Shown: positions 8,127-20,082 of the stretch, in pieces
How the letters are laid out: each line of letters starts with the position of its first letter
Position numbering within the stretch: the stretch's first letter is position 1
NCBI RefSeq assembly: GCF_027925245.1
Contig: NZ_BSDP01000001.1
Span: 2,852,001-2,916,000, forward strand
Length of the DNA stretch: 64,000 nt
Reading direction: 5' to 3'
Origin: Agromyces rhizosphaerae
GTDB lineage: Bacteria; Actinomycetota; Actinomycetes; Actinomycetales; Microbacteriaceae
Notes under the pieces: model-generated
What the model saw: only the letters and a program-made list of their open reading frames with translations
Databases searched by the model: none
What the model was told of the DNA's origin: nothing
Translations under genes and position numbers: made by a program

Positions 8127-9512
8127 TCAGTCGCGCTCGTCGTCCGGGGCGTCGGCGTCGGCGTCGCCGCCCGGCGTCTCGCCGCGCAGCAGCGCCTCGA
8201 GCGCCTGGTCGAACGCGTCGGCCTCGCTCGCCTCCTCCTCGGTGCGCTCGCCCGTGAGCCGGGCGACGATGCGCGCCGGGTCGTCCACGTCGGTCGAGCT
8301 CGGCAGCAGGTCGGGGTGCGACCACAGGTCGTCGCGCCCGGCGACGCCGACGGCGTCGGTCACGGCCGACCACATCGCCGCGGCCTCGCGCAGGCGGCGC
8401 GGGCGCAGCTCGAGGCCGACGAGGGTGCCGAACGCCGACTCGGCCGGGCCGCCGGTGGCGCGGCGGCGGCGGATGGTCTCCGCGATGGCGCCGCTCGAGG
8501 GCAGGCGCTCCGTCGCGCGGGCGGTGACCACGTCGACCCAGCCCTCGATCAGGGCGAGCATGGTCTCGAGGCGCGCGAGCGCGACCTGCTGCTCCTCGGT
8601 CTTCGGCGGGATGAGCGAGCCGTTGACGAGCGCGTCGCGCAGCGCCTCCGGGTTCGACGGGTCGAAGTCGCTCGCGAGCTCCTCGATGCGCTCGGTGTCG
8701 ATGCGGATGCCGCGGGCGAAGTCCGTGATCGACGAGATGAGGCGCAGCCGCAGCCAGCGCGCATGGCGGAAGAGCCGCGCGTGGGCGAGCTCGCGCACCG
8801 CGAGGTAGAGCTGGATCTGGTCGTCGGGGATGTCGAGCCCGTCGCCGAACTCGGCGGCGTTCTGCGGCAGCACCGCCGCGACGCCGTCCTCGAGCAGCGG
8901 GATGCCGACGTCGCCGCCCGTGACCACCTCGGCGCTCAGCTGCCCGACCACCTGGCCGAGCTGCATGGCGAACAGCGTGCCGCCGATCGAGCGCATCATC
9001 TGGCTCGCGCCGGCCATCATGCCGCGCAGTTCCTCCGGCGCCTGCTCCGACATGACCTTGGTGAGCGAGTCGGCGATGCTCGAGGCGACGGGCTCGGCGA
9101 GCTGGGTCCAGACCGGCATCGTCTGCTCCACCCAGCGCCGGCGGCTGAGCACCACGCCCGGTTCGGTCAGGCTCGAGACCGCCACGACCTCGTCGAGCCA
9201 GAGCGCGGCCACGTGCTGCGCCTGCGCCCAGGCGGCGCGCGTGGCCGCATCCGTGTCCTGCTGTCCCTGGTTCGCGCGGGCGACGCCCTGCTGCAGTGCG
9301 AGGTCCCGGTTGATGCCGTCGCCGCCCGAGGTCATCGCCTGCTGGAGCTGGCTGAACAGCGCGGCGACGCTGGCCGGGTCGTTCGGGAGGCCCGCCGCGC
9401 CGGCGAGCTGGGCGGGGTCGACGCCCGCGCCGCCGGACAGGATCTCGCGCAGCATGTCGCGGAACTCGTCCTCGGGACTCCGGTCGTCGCCGGGGCCATC
9501 TGCATCGGCCAC
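8127..9512 (-). CDS. DUF2342 family protein (annotated elsewhere as zinc-dependent metalloprotease)
   Basis: A protein of 461 residues from the chosen GTG. It matches the actinobacterial DUF2342/zincin-like family that sits between the ThiF-like and PDZ genes (cf. Rv3195). The helix expected to carry HExxH reads VRELAHARLFRHA, so the first His is Arg (R-E-L-A-H) and protease activity should not be assumed. The C-terminus is acidic. GTG at 9512 is chosen because GGGAGG lies 8 nt upstream; an alternative GTG at 9521 abuts that ribosome-binding site directly. Divergent from the PDZ protease gene. Confidence 0.85.
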   Translation of the reverse strand: MADADGPGDDRSPEDEFRDMLREILSGGAGVDPAQLAGAAGLPNDPASVAALFSQLQQAMTSGGDGINRDLALQQGVARANQGQQDTDAATRAAWAQAQHVAALWLDEVVAVSSLTEPGVVLSRRRWVEQTMPVWTQLAEPVASSIADSLTKVMSEQAPEELRGMMAGASQMMRSIGGTLFAMQLGQVVGQLSAEVVTGGDVGIPLLEDGVAAVLPQNAAEFGDGLDIPDDQIQLYLAVRELAHARLFRHARWLRLRLISSITDFARGIRIDTERIEELASDFDPSNPEALRDALVNGSLIPPKTEEQQVALARLETMLALIEGWVDVVTARATERLPSSGAIAETIRRRRATGGPAESAFGTLVGLELRPRRLREAAAMWSAVTDAVGVAGRDDLWSHPDLLPSSTDVDDPARIVARLTGERTEEEASEADAFDQALEALLRGETPGGDADADAPDDERD

Positions 9513-9682
9513 TTCAGCCACCTCCCAGTCGGATGTTCCTACGCTATCCGCGCACCCGACGGGATGACTGGGAAATGGCCTAGGCTGGTCGCTCCGGCTG
9601 TCCGCCCGTCGCGAACAGCGCCCCCGGCACCTCGCACGTGTTCGTCGGCGCGCCCCCGCGTGCCGACCCAGAGAGGAACCCG

Positions 9683-10792
9683 ATGGCCCTGTTCGACGAG
9701 GACCGGCTGCGCCCTGCGAGCCGCACCCCGGGGTCGCGGGCCCGCGCTGCGGGATGGTGGCTGCTGGGCATCGCGGCGGTCGTGGGTGGCGTGTTCGCCG
9801 CGTCCCCGGCGCCGTACGTGATCGAGCAGCCAGGGCCCGTCTACGACACCCTCGGCGTCGCGGCCACGAGCGACGGCGGCGAGGTGCCGCTCATCTCGAT
9901 CCCCGACGAGACCACCTACCCGACCGAGGGCAACCTCGACCTGCTGACGGTGTCGATCGTGGGCAACCCGCAGCAGCAGCCGTCGTGGCTCGAGATCGGC
10001 GGTGCGGTGCTCGACGACAGCCGCGCGGTCGTGCCGATCGAGGCCGTGTTCCCCGCCGACCTCACGCAGGAGGAGCGCGACGAGCAGAACCAGACGCTCA
10101 TGGTCGACTCGCAGCAGGACGCGATCGCCGCGGCGCTCGTCGCGCTCGGCTACGACTTCCCGCGCGACGTCACGGTGATCGCGCTGCTCGAGGACTCGGC
10201 CGCGGAGGGCGAGCTCGAGGAGGGCGACGTCATCACCTCGGTGAACGGCGAGCCCGTGCACGACATCGCCACGCTGCGCCAGGTGATCCAGGACAACGGC
10301 GCCGAGCCGGCCGACATCGAGGTGGAACGCGACGGCGAGTCGGTCGACGCGGTCGTGACGCCCCGGGACGTCGACGGCACGCTGCTGATCGGCGTGGGCG
10401 TGACCATGGAGTACGAGTTCCCGATCGACGTGCAGATTCAGCTCGACGACGTGGGCGGCCCGAGCGCGGGACTCATGTTCGCGCTCGGCATCATCGACAA
10501 GCTGACCCCCGACGCGATGACCGGCGGCGAGCGCATCGCGGGCACCGGCACCATCGACACGGCCGGCAACGTCGGGGCGATCGGCGGCATCGTGCAGAAG
10601 ATGCACGGCGCGCTCGGCGCCGGCGCCGACTGGATGCTCGCGCCCGTCACCAACTGCGACGAGGTCGTCGGCAACGTGCCCGGCGGGCTCGAGGTGTTCG
10701 CCGTGTCGACGCTCGACGAGGCCATGGACGTCATCGAGGTGGTCGCGTCGGACGGCGACATCGATGCGCTGCCGCGCTGCACGGAGGGCTGA
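9683..10792 (+). CDS. Membrane-anchored PDZ / Lon-like serine protease (YlbL family)
   Basis: A 369-residue protein with a single N-terminal membrane segment (about 17-40), a central PDZ domain (EGELEEGDVITSVNGEPV, about 170-190) and a C-terminal S16 Lon-type protease domain. The Ser-Lys dyad is visible: Ser261 in GGPSAG and Lys306 in IVQKM. The domain should face outside the membrane. Start ATG has GAGAGGA 7 nt upstream. Followed by the UPF0182 gene, the usual actinobacterial order (Rv3194c-Rv3193c). Confidence 0.92.
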   Translation: MALFDEDRLRPASRTPGSRARAAGWWLLGIAAVVGGVFAASPAPYVIEQPGPVYDTLGVAATSDGGEVPLISIPDETTYPTEGNLDLLTVSIVGNPQQQPSWLEIGGAVLDDSRAVVPIEAVFPADLTQEERDEQNQTLMVDSQQDAIAAALVALGYDFPRDVTVIALLEDSAAEGELEEGDVITSVNGEPVHDIATLRQVIQDNGAEPADIEVERDGESVDAVVTPRDVDGTLLIGVGVTMEYEFPIDVQIQLDDVGGPSAGLMFALGIIDKLTPDAMTGGERIAGTGTIDTAGNVGAIGGIVQKMHGALGAGADWMLAPVTNCDEVVGNVPGGLEVFAVSTLDEAMDVIEVVASDGDIDALPRCTEG

Positions 10793-10919
10793 GCCGGGCC
10801 TCGCAGGGTCACGGCAGGGTCACGGCGCGCTCTGCGTTCGCTGGATCCCGGAGCGTGCGCTGCCCGGTCCGCATAGGATTGAGGATCGACCCCGACCCCC
10901 ATCGAAGTAGAGGCCGAGA

Positions 10920-14746
<3,827 letters not shown>

Positions 14747-14769
14747 ACTCGACCCTTCGGGTCTCCCGG

Positions 14770-15546
14770 TCAGGGGCGAGCGCGAATCCTGTCGATGGTC
14801 GTCTCGTCGATGGCGGTCAGGCCGATCGCGACCGGGTCGGTGCGCACCTCACGGGGCGCTCCGTCGAGATCGAACGAGACAGTCGGCGAGAGGACCCAGA
14901 AGTCGGCGGTGTCGTCGCAGTGCAGATCGAACTCGAGGTCGAACGGCGCACCGGCGGTGGCGGACGCCACAGGGGCGAAGTCGACGTCTACACCGGCGGC
15001 CGGGATGTCGACTGCGATGTCCAGGAGGTCCGAGTCCGCCACGTTCACAAATGTTGCTGAGACCGGCTCGCAGCGCGGATACGTCAGCACGAATTCACCG
15101 GACGGCTGAATGACCGTCTCGGAGTCCTGCAGTTCTACCTCCCACGAGCCGACCCGTGCGACGACCGAAGTCTCGCCTGCGAGTAGCAGCTCGATCTGGT
15201 CGAAGGCGACTCCGTCAGCGGGGACGGGGATGTGGAGGGTGATGTTCCCCAGCACCACTCCGCCCGCCGAGCTCTCGCTCCTGACGACCTCGAAAGCGCC
15301 CGGACCGAAGGTCTCACCGTCGCCGAGCGCGACGCCGGTGACCGAGTCCCAGATCGGGTCCTCTTCCTCGGCCACGAAGATGAAGTTGGCGGGAAAGGTG
15401 TCGCCCGGGGAGATGGCAGCGTCGACCGTGGTGAGCGCGAACTTCGCCTCGGCGCGGGTCGGTGGTTCAGGGGTGCAGCCGGTGAGTACGGCACCAGCCG
15501 CGATCAGGAAAGCAACAGCGATCAGTGATCGCGACTGGTGACGCAT
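14770..15546 (-). CDS. Putative secreted lipoprotein, function unknown
   Basis: A 258-residue protein with a lipoprotein signal: basic N-end (MRHQSRS), hydrophobic stretch and lipobox LTGC (Cys24). The mature part is beta-rich with many acidic residues and two further Cys, at about 155 and 211, which may pair. I recognise no family. It converges with the methyltransferase gene and is followed on the same strand by another secreted protein gene 21 bp upstream of its start, so the two may be one operon. Confidence 0.65.
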   Translation of the reverse strand: MRHQSRSLIAVAFLIAAGAVLTGCTPEPPTRAEAKFALTTVDAAISPGDTFPANFIFVAEEEDPIWDSVTGVALGDGETFGPGAFEVVRSESSAGGVVLGNITLHIPVPADGVAFDQIELLLAGETSVVARVGSWEVELQDSETVIQPSGEFVLTYPRCEPVSATFVNVADSDLLDIAVDIPAAGVDVDFAPVASATAGAPFDLEFDLHCDDTADFWVLSPTVSFDLDGAPREVRTDPVAIGLTAIDETTIDRIRARP

Positions 15547-15567
15547 CGTGTGTCTCGCTTCGAAGGG

Positions 15568-16197
15568 TCAGGACTTGTACGTGGTGATGAGGTACTGGTT
15601 GGCAAGGGGGGAGTACAGATACGCGTACTTCCATGCGGAGTACGACGTTCCGACGTAGGAGCGCGAACGAACGTAGTACCTGTTGAAGTCGGAATACAGG
15701 CCTAGCTTCGACAGCTTGCTCTTGTTCGCATAGATGTTCACCGAGATCGAGTAGGTCTGCGTCTTCGACGACGACACCCCGATCGACGAGGATGCACCCT
15801 GTGCGGTCACCCCAATGCTCGCAGTGAGCGTCGACGAGACCGTAGTCGATGAGCTCCAGGTGTACCCCGTCGAGTACACCCAGGCGCCCGTGAGGTAACG
15901 CACGAACTTCTTGTTGAATCGAATGGGGCCCGAGACCTTCTGTGTCTGCGTTCCTGCACCGCCGATGCATGCGATGCAAGTGGGCAACTGGACTTCTTCG
16001 ATCGGGGTCGGCACCATCCCTGGCGGCGGCTCATCCGAGCCCACCCCCGCTTCTGCTTCGGTCAGCTCTTCGGTGACCACCGTGGGCCCGGAGTACTCGA
16101 ACGTGTCGTCCTCCGCCGCCCAGGCTGCCGTGCCGGTGCCCATCACCATCACGGCAAGTAGCGCCGCCGCCATGGCGGACGCTAAGGGTCGGTTCAT
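15568..16197 (-). CDS. Putative secreted protein, orphan, Ser/Thr/Tyr-rich
   Basis: A 209-residue protein with a Sec signal peptide ending TAAWA|AEDD (about residue 27). A CIACIG motif follows, then a Ser/Thr/Tyr-rich, strongly beta-like C-terminal half. Start ATG at 16197 is preceded by GAGGAG 6 nt upstream. GC is clearly lower than in flanking genes, suggesting acquisition. No family recognised; the composition would fit a secreted beta-sheet toxin or surface protein, but no diagnostic motif is seen. Confidence 0.65.
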   Translation of the reverse strand: MNRPLASAMAAALLAVMVMGTGTAAWAAEDDTFEYSGPTVVTEELTEAEAGVGSDEPPPGMVPTPIEEVQLPTCIACIGGAGTQTQKVSGPIRFNKKFVRYLTGAWVYSTGYTWSSSTTVSSTLTASIGVTAQGASSSIGVSSSKTQTYSISVNIYANKSKLSKLGLYSDFNRYYVRSRSYVGTSYSAWKYAYLYSPLANQYLITTYKS

Positions 16198-16357
16198 ATC
16201 GTGCTCCTCTGAGTCGGACGCCAAGACGGCGTCGGGTAGGGCACACGCTAGGGGTCGGCAGATATGCAGGCGCCAGTACGGCCCCTGTTGCCTAAGCGGA
16301 CTTGTCTGTGCTAGTTCTCCGCACGCGACAGGCCTCTGTTCTCATTCGCGGCGCCGA

Positions 16358-16387
16358 TTGGACGAGCGCCCGAACCGATGCTAGAGT
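16358..16387 (+). promoter_or_regulatory. Promoter of tRNA-fMet
   Basis: TTGGAC (16358-16363), 18-nt spacer, TAGAGT (16382-16387). The -10 box ends 12 nt before the mature tRNA 5' end. Confidence 0.7.
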
Positions 16388-16399
16388 TATCTCTTGTGC

Positions 16400-16476
16400 C
16401 GCGGGGTGGAGCAGTTCGGTAGCTCGCTGGGCTCATAACCCAGAGGTCGTAGGTTCAAATCCTGCCCCCGCAACCA
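16400..16476 (+). tRNA. Initiator tRNA-fMet (CAT)
   Basis: A 77-nt cloverleaf with encoded CCA (16474-16476). The anticodon loop CTCATAA gives CAU. Two initiator hallmarks are visible: C1 opposite A72 (unpaired acceptor end) and three consecutive G:C pairs (GGG/CCC) next to the anticodon loop. The T-arm carries GGTTCAAATCC. Confidence 0.97.
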
Positions 16477-16479
16477 GAT

Positions 16480-16511
16480 GAGGCCCGGAATCATGCGTGA
16501 TTCCGGGCCTC
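16480..16511 (+). terminator. Hairpin terminator after tRNA-fMet
   Basis: Perfect 14-bp stem (GAGGCCCGGAATCA pairing with TGATTCCGGGCCTC) with a 4-nt TGCG loop, starting 3 nt after the CCA. Only a short T-rich stretch follows, as is common in high-GC actinobacteria. Confidence 0.8.
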
Positions 16512-16599
16512 AGCCATTTCCTCGCACGCCGGCTCGCGGCGGTCCTCCGATGCGATCACGACCGGTGCCGCACGCGTCCCGCAGTGGGAGAATCGACCC

Positions 16600-17727
16600 A
16601 TGCGGACAGGACGTCGTGTCCGGTCGCATGCGGGCGGGGTCGCCCTCGCCGTCGCGATGACGACGGCCCTCGCCGGGTGCACGGGCATCATCGACATGAT
16701 CGCTCCGAGCGAGCAGGAGGAGCTCGCGGCGGAGATCCGCGGGCGCGCGTCGCAGGGCATCGCCGACCTCGGCGAGCAGACGCGACGCGCGGGCCAGCTG
16801 CGCGCCCTGCTCGTGACCGTCGACGGCGAACCGATCCTCGACGAGACCTTCGACTCCACGGCGGCCGATGGCTGGGACACGGCCGACGTCACGATGAGCG
16901 TGATGTCGACCCTGATCGGCATCGCGATCGCCGACGGCAGCGTGCCCGGCGTCGACGCGACCCTCGCCGAGCTCCTGCCCGACCACGCCGACCAGATGGG
17001 AGCGCAGCTCGCCGGCGCGACCCTCGACGACGTGCTCACCCACACCGCCGGCCTCGCGGGCACGCACGAGGGGCCGTCGTACACGTTCGAGCAGGCGGAC
17101 GACTGGATCGCGCAGATCCTCGCCGATGCCGTGCGGCCTCCGGGGCGCACCTTCGACTTCTCCGACGGCGGGGCGCACCTGCTCTCGGCGATCCTCGAGC
17201 AGGCGACCGGAGTGTCCGCGCTCGAGTTCGCGCGCGAGCGGCTCTTCGGCCCGCTCGGCATCGACACCTCGATCGCGTTCGACGGGCCGCTCGCTCAGGC
17301 GGCGGACGACGACGCGGCGGTCGGCTGGCCGGTCGATCCCCAGGGGCTCAGCACGGGGTGGAGCCACCTGCGGCTCCGCCCGGCCGACCTCGCCGCGATC
17401 GGCAACCTCTACCTGCAGGACGGCCGCTGGCAGGGCGAGCAGGTGGTGCCGGCGGAGTGGGTACGGCTGGCGACCTCCGATCGGCTGGGCGGCGTGCCGA
17501 TCCGCGCGGGCGTGACCGACGGCTACGGCTACCTGTGGTGGCGCACGACGTTCCACGAGGACCCCGCCTACCTCGCCTGGGGCTTCGGCGGGCAGGTGAT
17601 CGAGGTGGTGCCGGCGCGCGGACTGGTCGCGGTCGCCGCGACCGAGTTCGACCCGACCGTCGACGCGGACGTCGGCCTGCTGCCGTCCCAACTGCTGCCG
17701 CTGCTCGAGGGGCTCGTGCCCGGCTGA
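16600..17727 (+). CDS. Beta-lactamase-fold (serine hydrolase family) lipoprotein with degenerate active site
   Basis: A 375-residue lipoprotein (lipobox LAGC) with the class C beta-lactamase/6-aminohexanoate hydrolase fold; THTAGLAG, GAHLLSAILEQATG and GYGYLWW are family landmarks. The SxxK motif that normally reads SVTKS before the TLxGIAI helix is here DVTMS (Asp96, Met99), and the Tyr of the second motif is Phe187 (FDFSDGG). Nucleophile Ser, general base Lys and Tyr are thus all replaced, so hydrolysis by the usual mechanism is not expected. It may be a binding protein. Monocistronic, downstream of the tRNA. Confidence 0.85.
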   Translation: MRTGRRVRSHAGGVALAVAMTTALAGCTGIIDMIAPSEQEELAAEIRGRASQGIADLGEQTRRAGQLRALLVTVDGEPILDETFDSTAADGWDTADVTMSVMSTLIGIAIADGSVPGVDATLAELLPDHADQMGAQLAGATLDDVLTHTAGLAGTHEGPSYTFEQADDWIAQILADAVRPPGRTFDFSDGGAHLLSAILEQATGVSALEFARERLFGPLGIDTSIAFDGPLAQAADDDAAVGWPVDPQGLSTGWSHLRLRPADLAAIGNLYLQDGRWQGEQVVPAEWVRLATSDRLGGVPIRAGVTDGYGYLWWRTTFHEDPAYLAWGFGGQVIEVVPARGLVAVAATEFDPTVDADVGLLPSQLLPLLEGLVPG

Positions 17728-17832
17728 CGGATGCTGCCGCAACCACGTCGCATGCGACCCGGCCGCTTCACGGTGGCGACCCCTCCGACGCGCCCCGCGA
17801 GGCGCACGTGACAGGTACCCCGCCGGTATGGG

Positions 17833-17838
17833 TACGAT
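17833..17838 (+). promoter_or_regulatory. -10 box TACGAT, leaderless start
   Basis: TACGAT ends 6 nt before the GTG at 17845; no ribosome-binding site lies between. Confidence 0.5.
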
Positions 17839-17844
17839 CGGGGT

Positions 17845-18177
17845 GTGGCACAGCTTCGTGACTCGATCGGATCCCGCGCATCGGCGGCGGGTGAGGCGGA
17901 GCGTACCCGCGGGGCCGGTGCCACCGGCCCCGGCGCGAACGACGGGCAGGCACAGGCGGTCCGGGCCCGGACGATCTCGAGTCGACGCGCCACGGTGCTC
18001 ACGGCCGTGCTCGTGCCGATCGCCGTGCTGACGCTGCTCAGCCCGATCCTGTTCGCCGTGCTCACGAGCAACGGCACGATGGCCGAGGCGGCCGGCGTGT
18101 GGCTCTCGGTCGCCGCCCTGGTCGTCGCCGCGGGCATCATGGCGGTCGTGGTCCGGGTGCAGCTCCGACGCAGGTAG
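17845..18177 (+). CDS. Small membrane protein, function unknown
   Basis: A 110-residue protein with a polar N-terminal 45 residues and two hydrophobic helices (about 50-73 and 82-104) ending RVQLRRR. No family recognised. The GTG start is supported by a TACGAT box 6 nt upstream. Converges with the SDR gene. Confidence 0.6.
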   Translation: MAQLRDSIGSRASAAGEAERTRGAGATGPGANDGQAQAVRARTISSRRATVLTAVLVPIAVLTLLSPILFAVLTSNGTMAEAAGVWLSVAALVVAAGIMAVVVRVQLRRR

Positions 18178-18234
18178 CGGATGCCGCGGGGCGGCGCGCG
18201 CCCCGATCCGACGTGGTCGGCTGCGAACGTGCCG

Positions 18235-19167
18235 CTAGGCCTGCGGCGGCACCTCGAGCGGCACGCCGGTGAGCCGCTCCGACACCTCCCAGAGCGCGCG
18301 GATCGCCGCCTCGCGCCCAGGCCGCACCACGGGCAGCCGAACCGCGTTGCCGACGTTCACCCAGCGCGGCCCGTAGAACTCGCCCCCGCGGGCGGCGGGG
18401 TCGGTCGCCGCGCGGATCTGGGGGAGCGCCCCGCGCGCGGGCTCCATGCCGGTGTTCGCCGCCGCCCAGGCGAAGAACGGGCCGGCGCTGCCGCCGCCGC
18501 CCTCGCGCACCGTGCGGGTCTGCAGGTCGCTGTGCGAGAGACCCGGGTGCGCGATGAGGCTCTGCGCGGGCACGCCCGCGGCCGCGAAGCGCTCCTGCAG
18601 GCCGAGGCCGAAGTGGTAGTTCGCGAGCTTCGCGTCGCCGTAGACGCGCCAGGAGTCGTAGCGGTCGCCGCGGCGGAACGGCTCCTCGGGGTCGAGCGGC
18701 GTGCCGATGTGGTGCGCGGTCGAGGTGACGGTCACCACTCGCGCGGCGGGCGCGGCGAGCAGCGCGGGCAGCAGCAGCGCCGTGAGGGTCCAGTGCCCGA
18801 GGTGGTCGACGCCGACCTGCATCTCGAAGCCGTCCTCGGTCTCGCGCTCGGGCATCGCCATGAGGCCCGCGTTGTTCACGAGCACGTCGACGCGGTCGTG
18901 CGCGGCGAGCACCTGCTCGGCTGCGGCGCGCACCGACGCCTGCGACGCGAGGTCGAGCGCGACGCGCTCCAGCGAGGCATCCGGAGTCTCATCGAGGATC
19001 TCGGCCACCGCGGCATCCGCCTTCTGCGTGTCGCGCACGGCCATGACGACGTGTGCGCCGTTCGCCGCGAACGCCTTCGCCGTCTCGAGGCCCAGCCCGC
19101 CGTTCGCGCCGGTGATCACGGTCGTGAGTCCGGTCAGGTCGGGGACGGACTCGCGGGTGTACGCCAT
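18235..19167 (-). CDS. Short-chain dehydrogenase/reductase (SDR)
   Basis: A 310-residue NAD(P)-dependent oxidoreductase. The Rossmann motif TGANGGLG is near residue 18, NNAG is present, the catalytic Ser lies in VVTVTSTAHH and Tyr-Lys in YGDAK. The arrangement is like retinol-dehydrogenase-type SDRs; the substrate is not predictable. ATG at 19167 is preceded by GAGAGG; an upstream in-frame extension to 19224 lacks a ribosome-binding site. Confidence 0.9.
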   Translation of the reverse strand: MAYTRESVPDLTGLTTVITGANGGLGLETAKAFAANGAHVVMAVRDTQKADAAVAEILDETPDASLERVALDLASQASVRAAAEQVLAAHDRVDVLVNNAGLMAMPERETEDGFEMQVGVDHLGHWTLTALLLPALLAAPAARVVTVTSTAHHIGTPLDPEEPFRRGDRYDSWRVYGDAKLANYHFGLGLQERFAAAGVPAQSLIAHPGLSHSDLQTRTVREGGGGSAGPFFAWAAANTGMEPARGALPQIRAATDPAARGGEFYGPRWVNVGNAVRLPVVRPGREAAIRALWEVSERLTGVPLEVPPQA

Positions 19168-19238
19168 CGGATGCCTCTCGCTCGGGGGTGCGTCCAGCTT
19201 GGTCGATGCGCGGCCCCGCCGCATCCGCTCGCCCTCGA

Positions 19239-19244
19239 TAGTCT
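19239..19244 (+). promoter_or_regulatory. -10 box TAGTCT, leaderless start
   Basis: TAGTCT ends 6 nt before the ATG at 19251 with no ribosome-binding site between. Confidence 0.55.
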
Positions 19245-19250
19245 GGGCGA

Positions 19251-20072
19251 ATGACGGATGCCGCAGCCGACGCCGACGCCATCGGAGTCGCGGTCGCGCA
19301 GTTCGCGCCCGGCGACGACCCCGAGGCGAACCTCGCCGAGATCGTGCGCCTGGCGACGCTCGCCGCCTCGCGCGGTGCGAAGCTCGTCGTCTTCCCCGAG
19401 TACTCGAGCTACTTCACGCCGCAGCAGGGGCAGGACTGGGTGGATGCCGCGCAGCCCTCGGACGGCCCGTTCGTCACCGCGCTCGCGGCGCTCGCCGACG
19501 AACTCGACGTGCACCTCGTGGCGGGCTTCCTCGAGCGCGCGTACGAGGCGCACGCCCACAACACCGTGGTCGCGGTGGCGCCCGGCTCGGGCGTCGTGGC
19601 CGCGTACCGCAAGCTGCACCTGTACGACGCGTTCGGGCAGCGGGAGTCCGACTGGATCGCCCCGGGCGAGGTCGACGACCCGGAGGTGTTCGCGCTCGGG
19701 GGCATCCGCTTCGGCCTGCAGACCTGCTACGACGCGCGGTTCCCCGAGGTGACGCGGCGCATCGTCGACGCGGGCGCCGACGTCGTCTGCATGCCCGCCG
19801 AGTGGGTGCGCGGGCCGCTCAAGGAGCACCACTGGCGCACGCTCACGACCGCGCGGGCGCTCGAGAACACCGCGTACGTGCTCGCGGCCGACCACGCGCC
19901 GCCGGTCGGCGCGGGCAACAGCATGGTCGTCGACCCCATGGGCGTCGAGATCGCGACGATCGGCGAGGCGACCGACGTGGCCGTGGCGTGGATCTCGGCG
20001 GCGCGCATCGCGGCCGTGCGTCGCCTGAACCCGGCGCTGGCGCTGCGGCGGTTCGCGGTCGTGCCGCGCTGA
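19251..20072 (+). CDS. Carbon-nitrogen hydrolase (nitrilase superfamily, Nit-type amidase)
   Basis: A 273-residue enzyme with the complete Glu-Lys-Cys triad: E50 in FPEYSS, K121 in YRKLHLYDAFG and C159 in QTCYDARFPE. Length and motifs fit the Nit1/Nit2 branch (omega-amidase or deaminated-glutathione amidase type). Leaderless start. It converges with an aminotransferase gene only 10 bp away, a pairing consistent with the omega-amidase/transaminase pathway, though the opposite strands mean separate transcripts. Confidence 0.9.
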   Translation: MTDAAADADAIGVAVAQFAPGDDPEANLAEIVRLATLAASRGAKLVVFPEYSSYFTPQQGQDWVDAAQPSDGPFVTALAALADELDVHLVAGFLERAYEAHAHNTVVAVAPGSGVVAAYRKLHLYDAFGQRESDWIAPGEVDDPEVFALGGIRFGLQTCYDARFPEVTRRIVDAGADVVCMPAEWVRGPLKEHHWRTLTTARALENTAYVLAADHAPPVGAGNSMVVDPMGVEIATIGEATDVAVAWISAARIAAVRRLNPALALRRFAVVPR

Positions 20073-20082
20073 GCCTGCGGGT

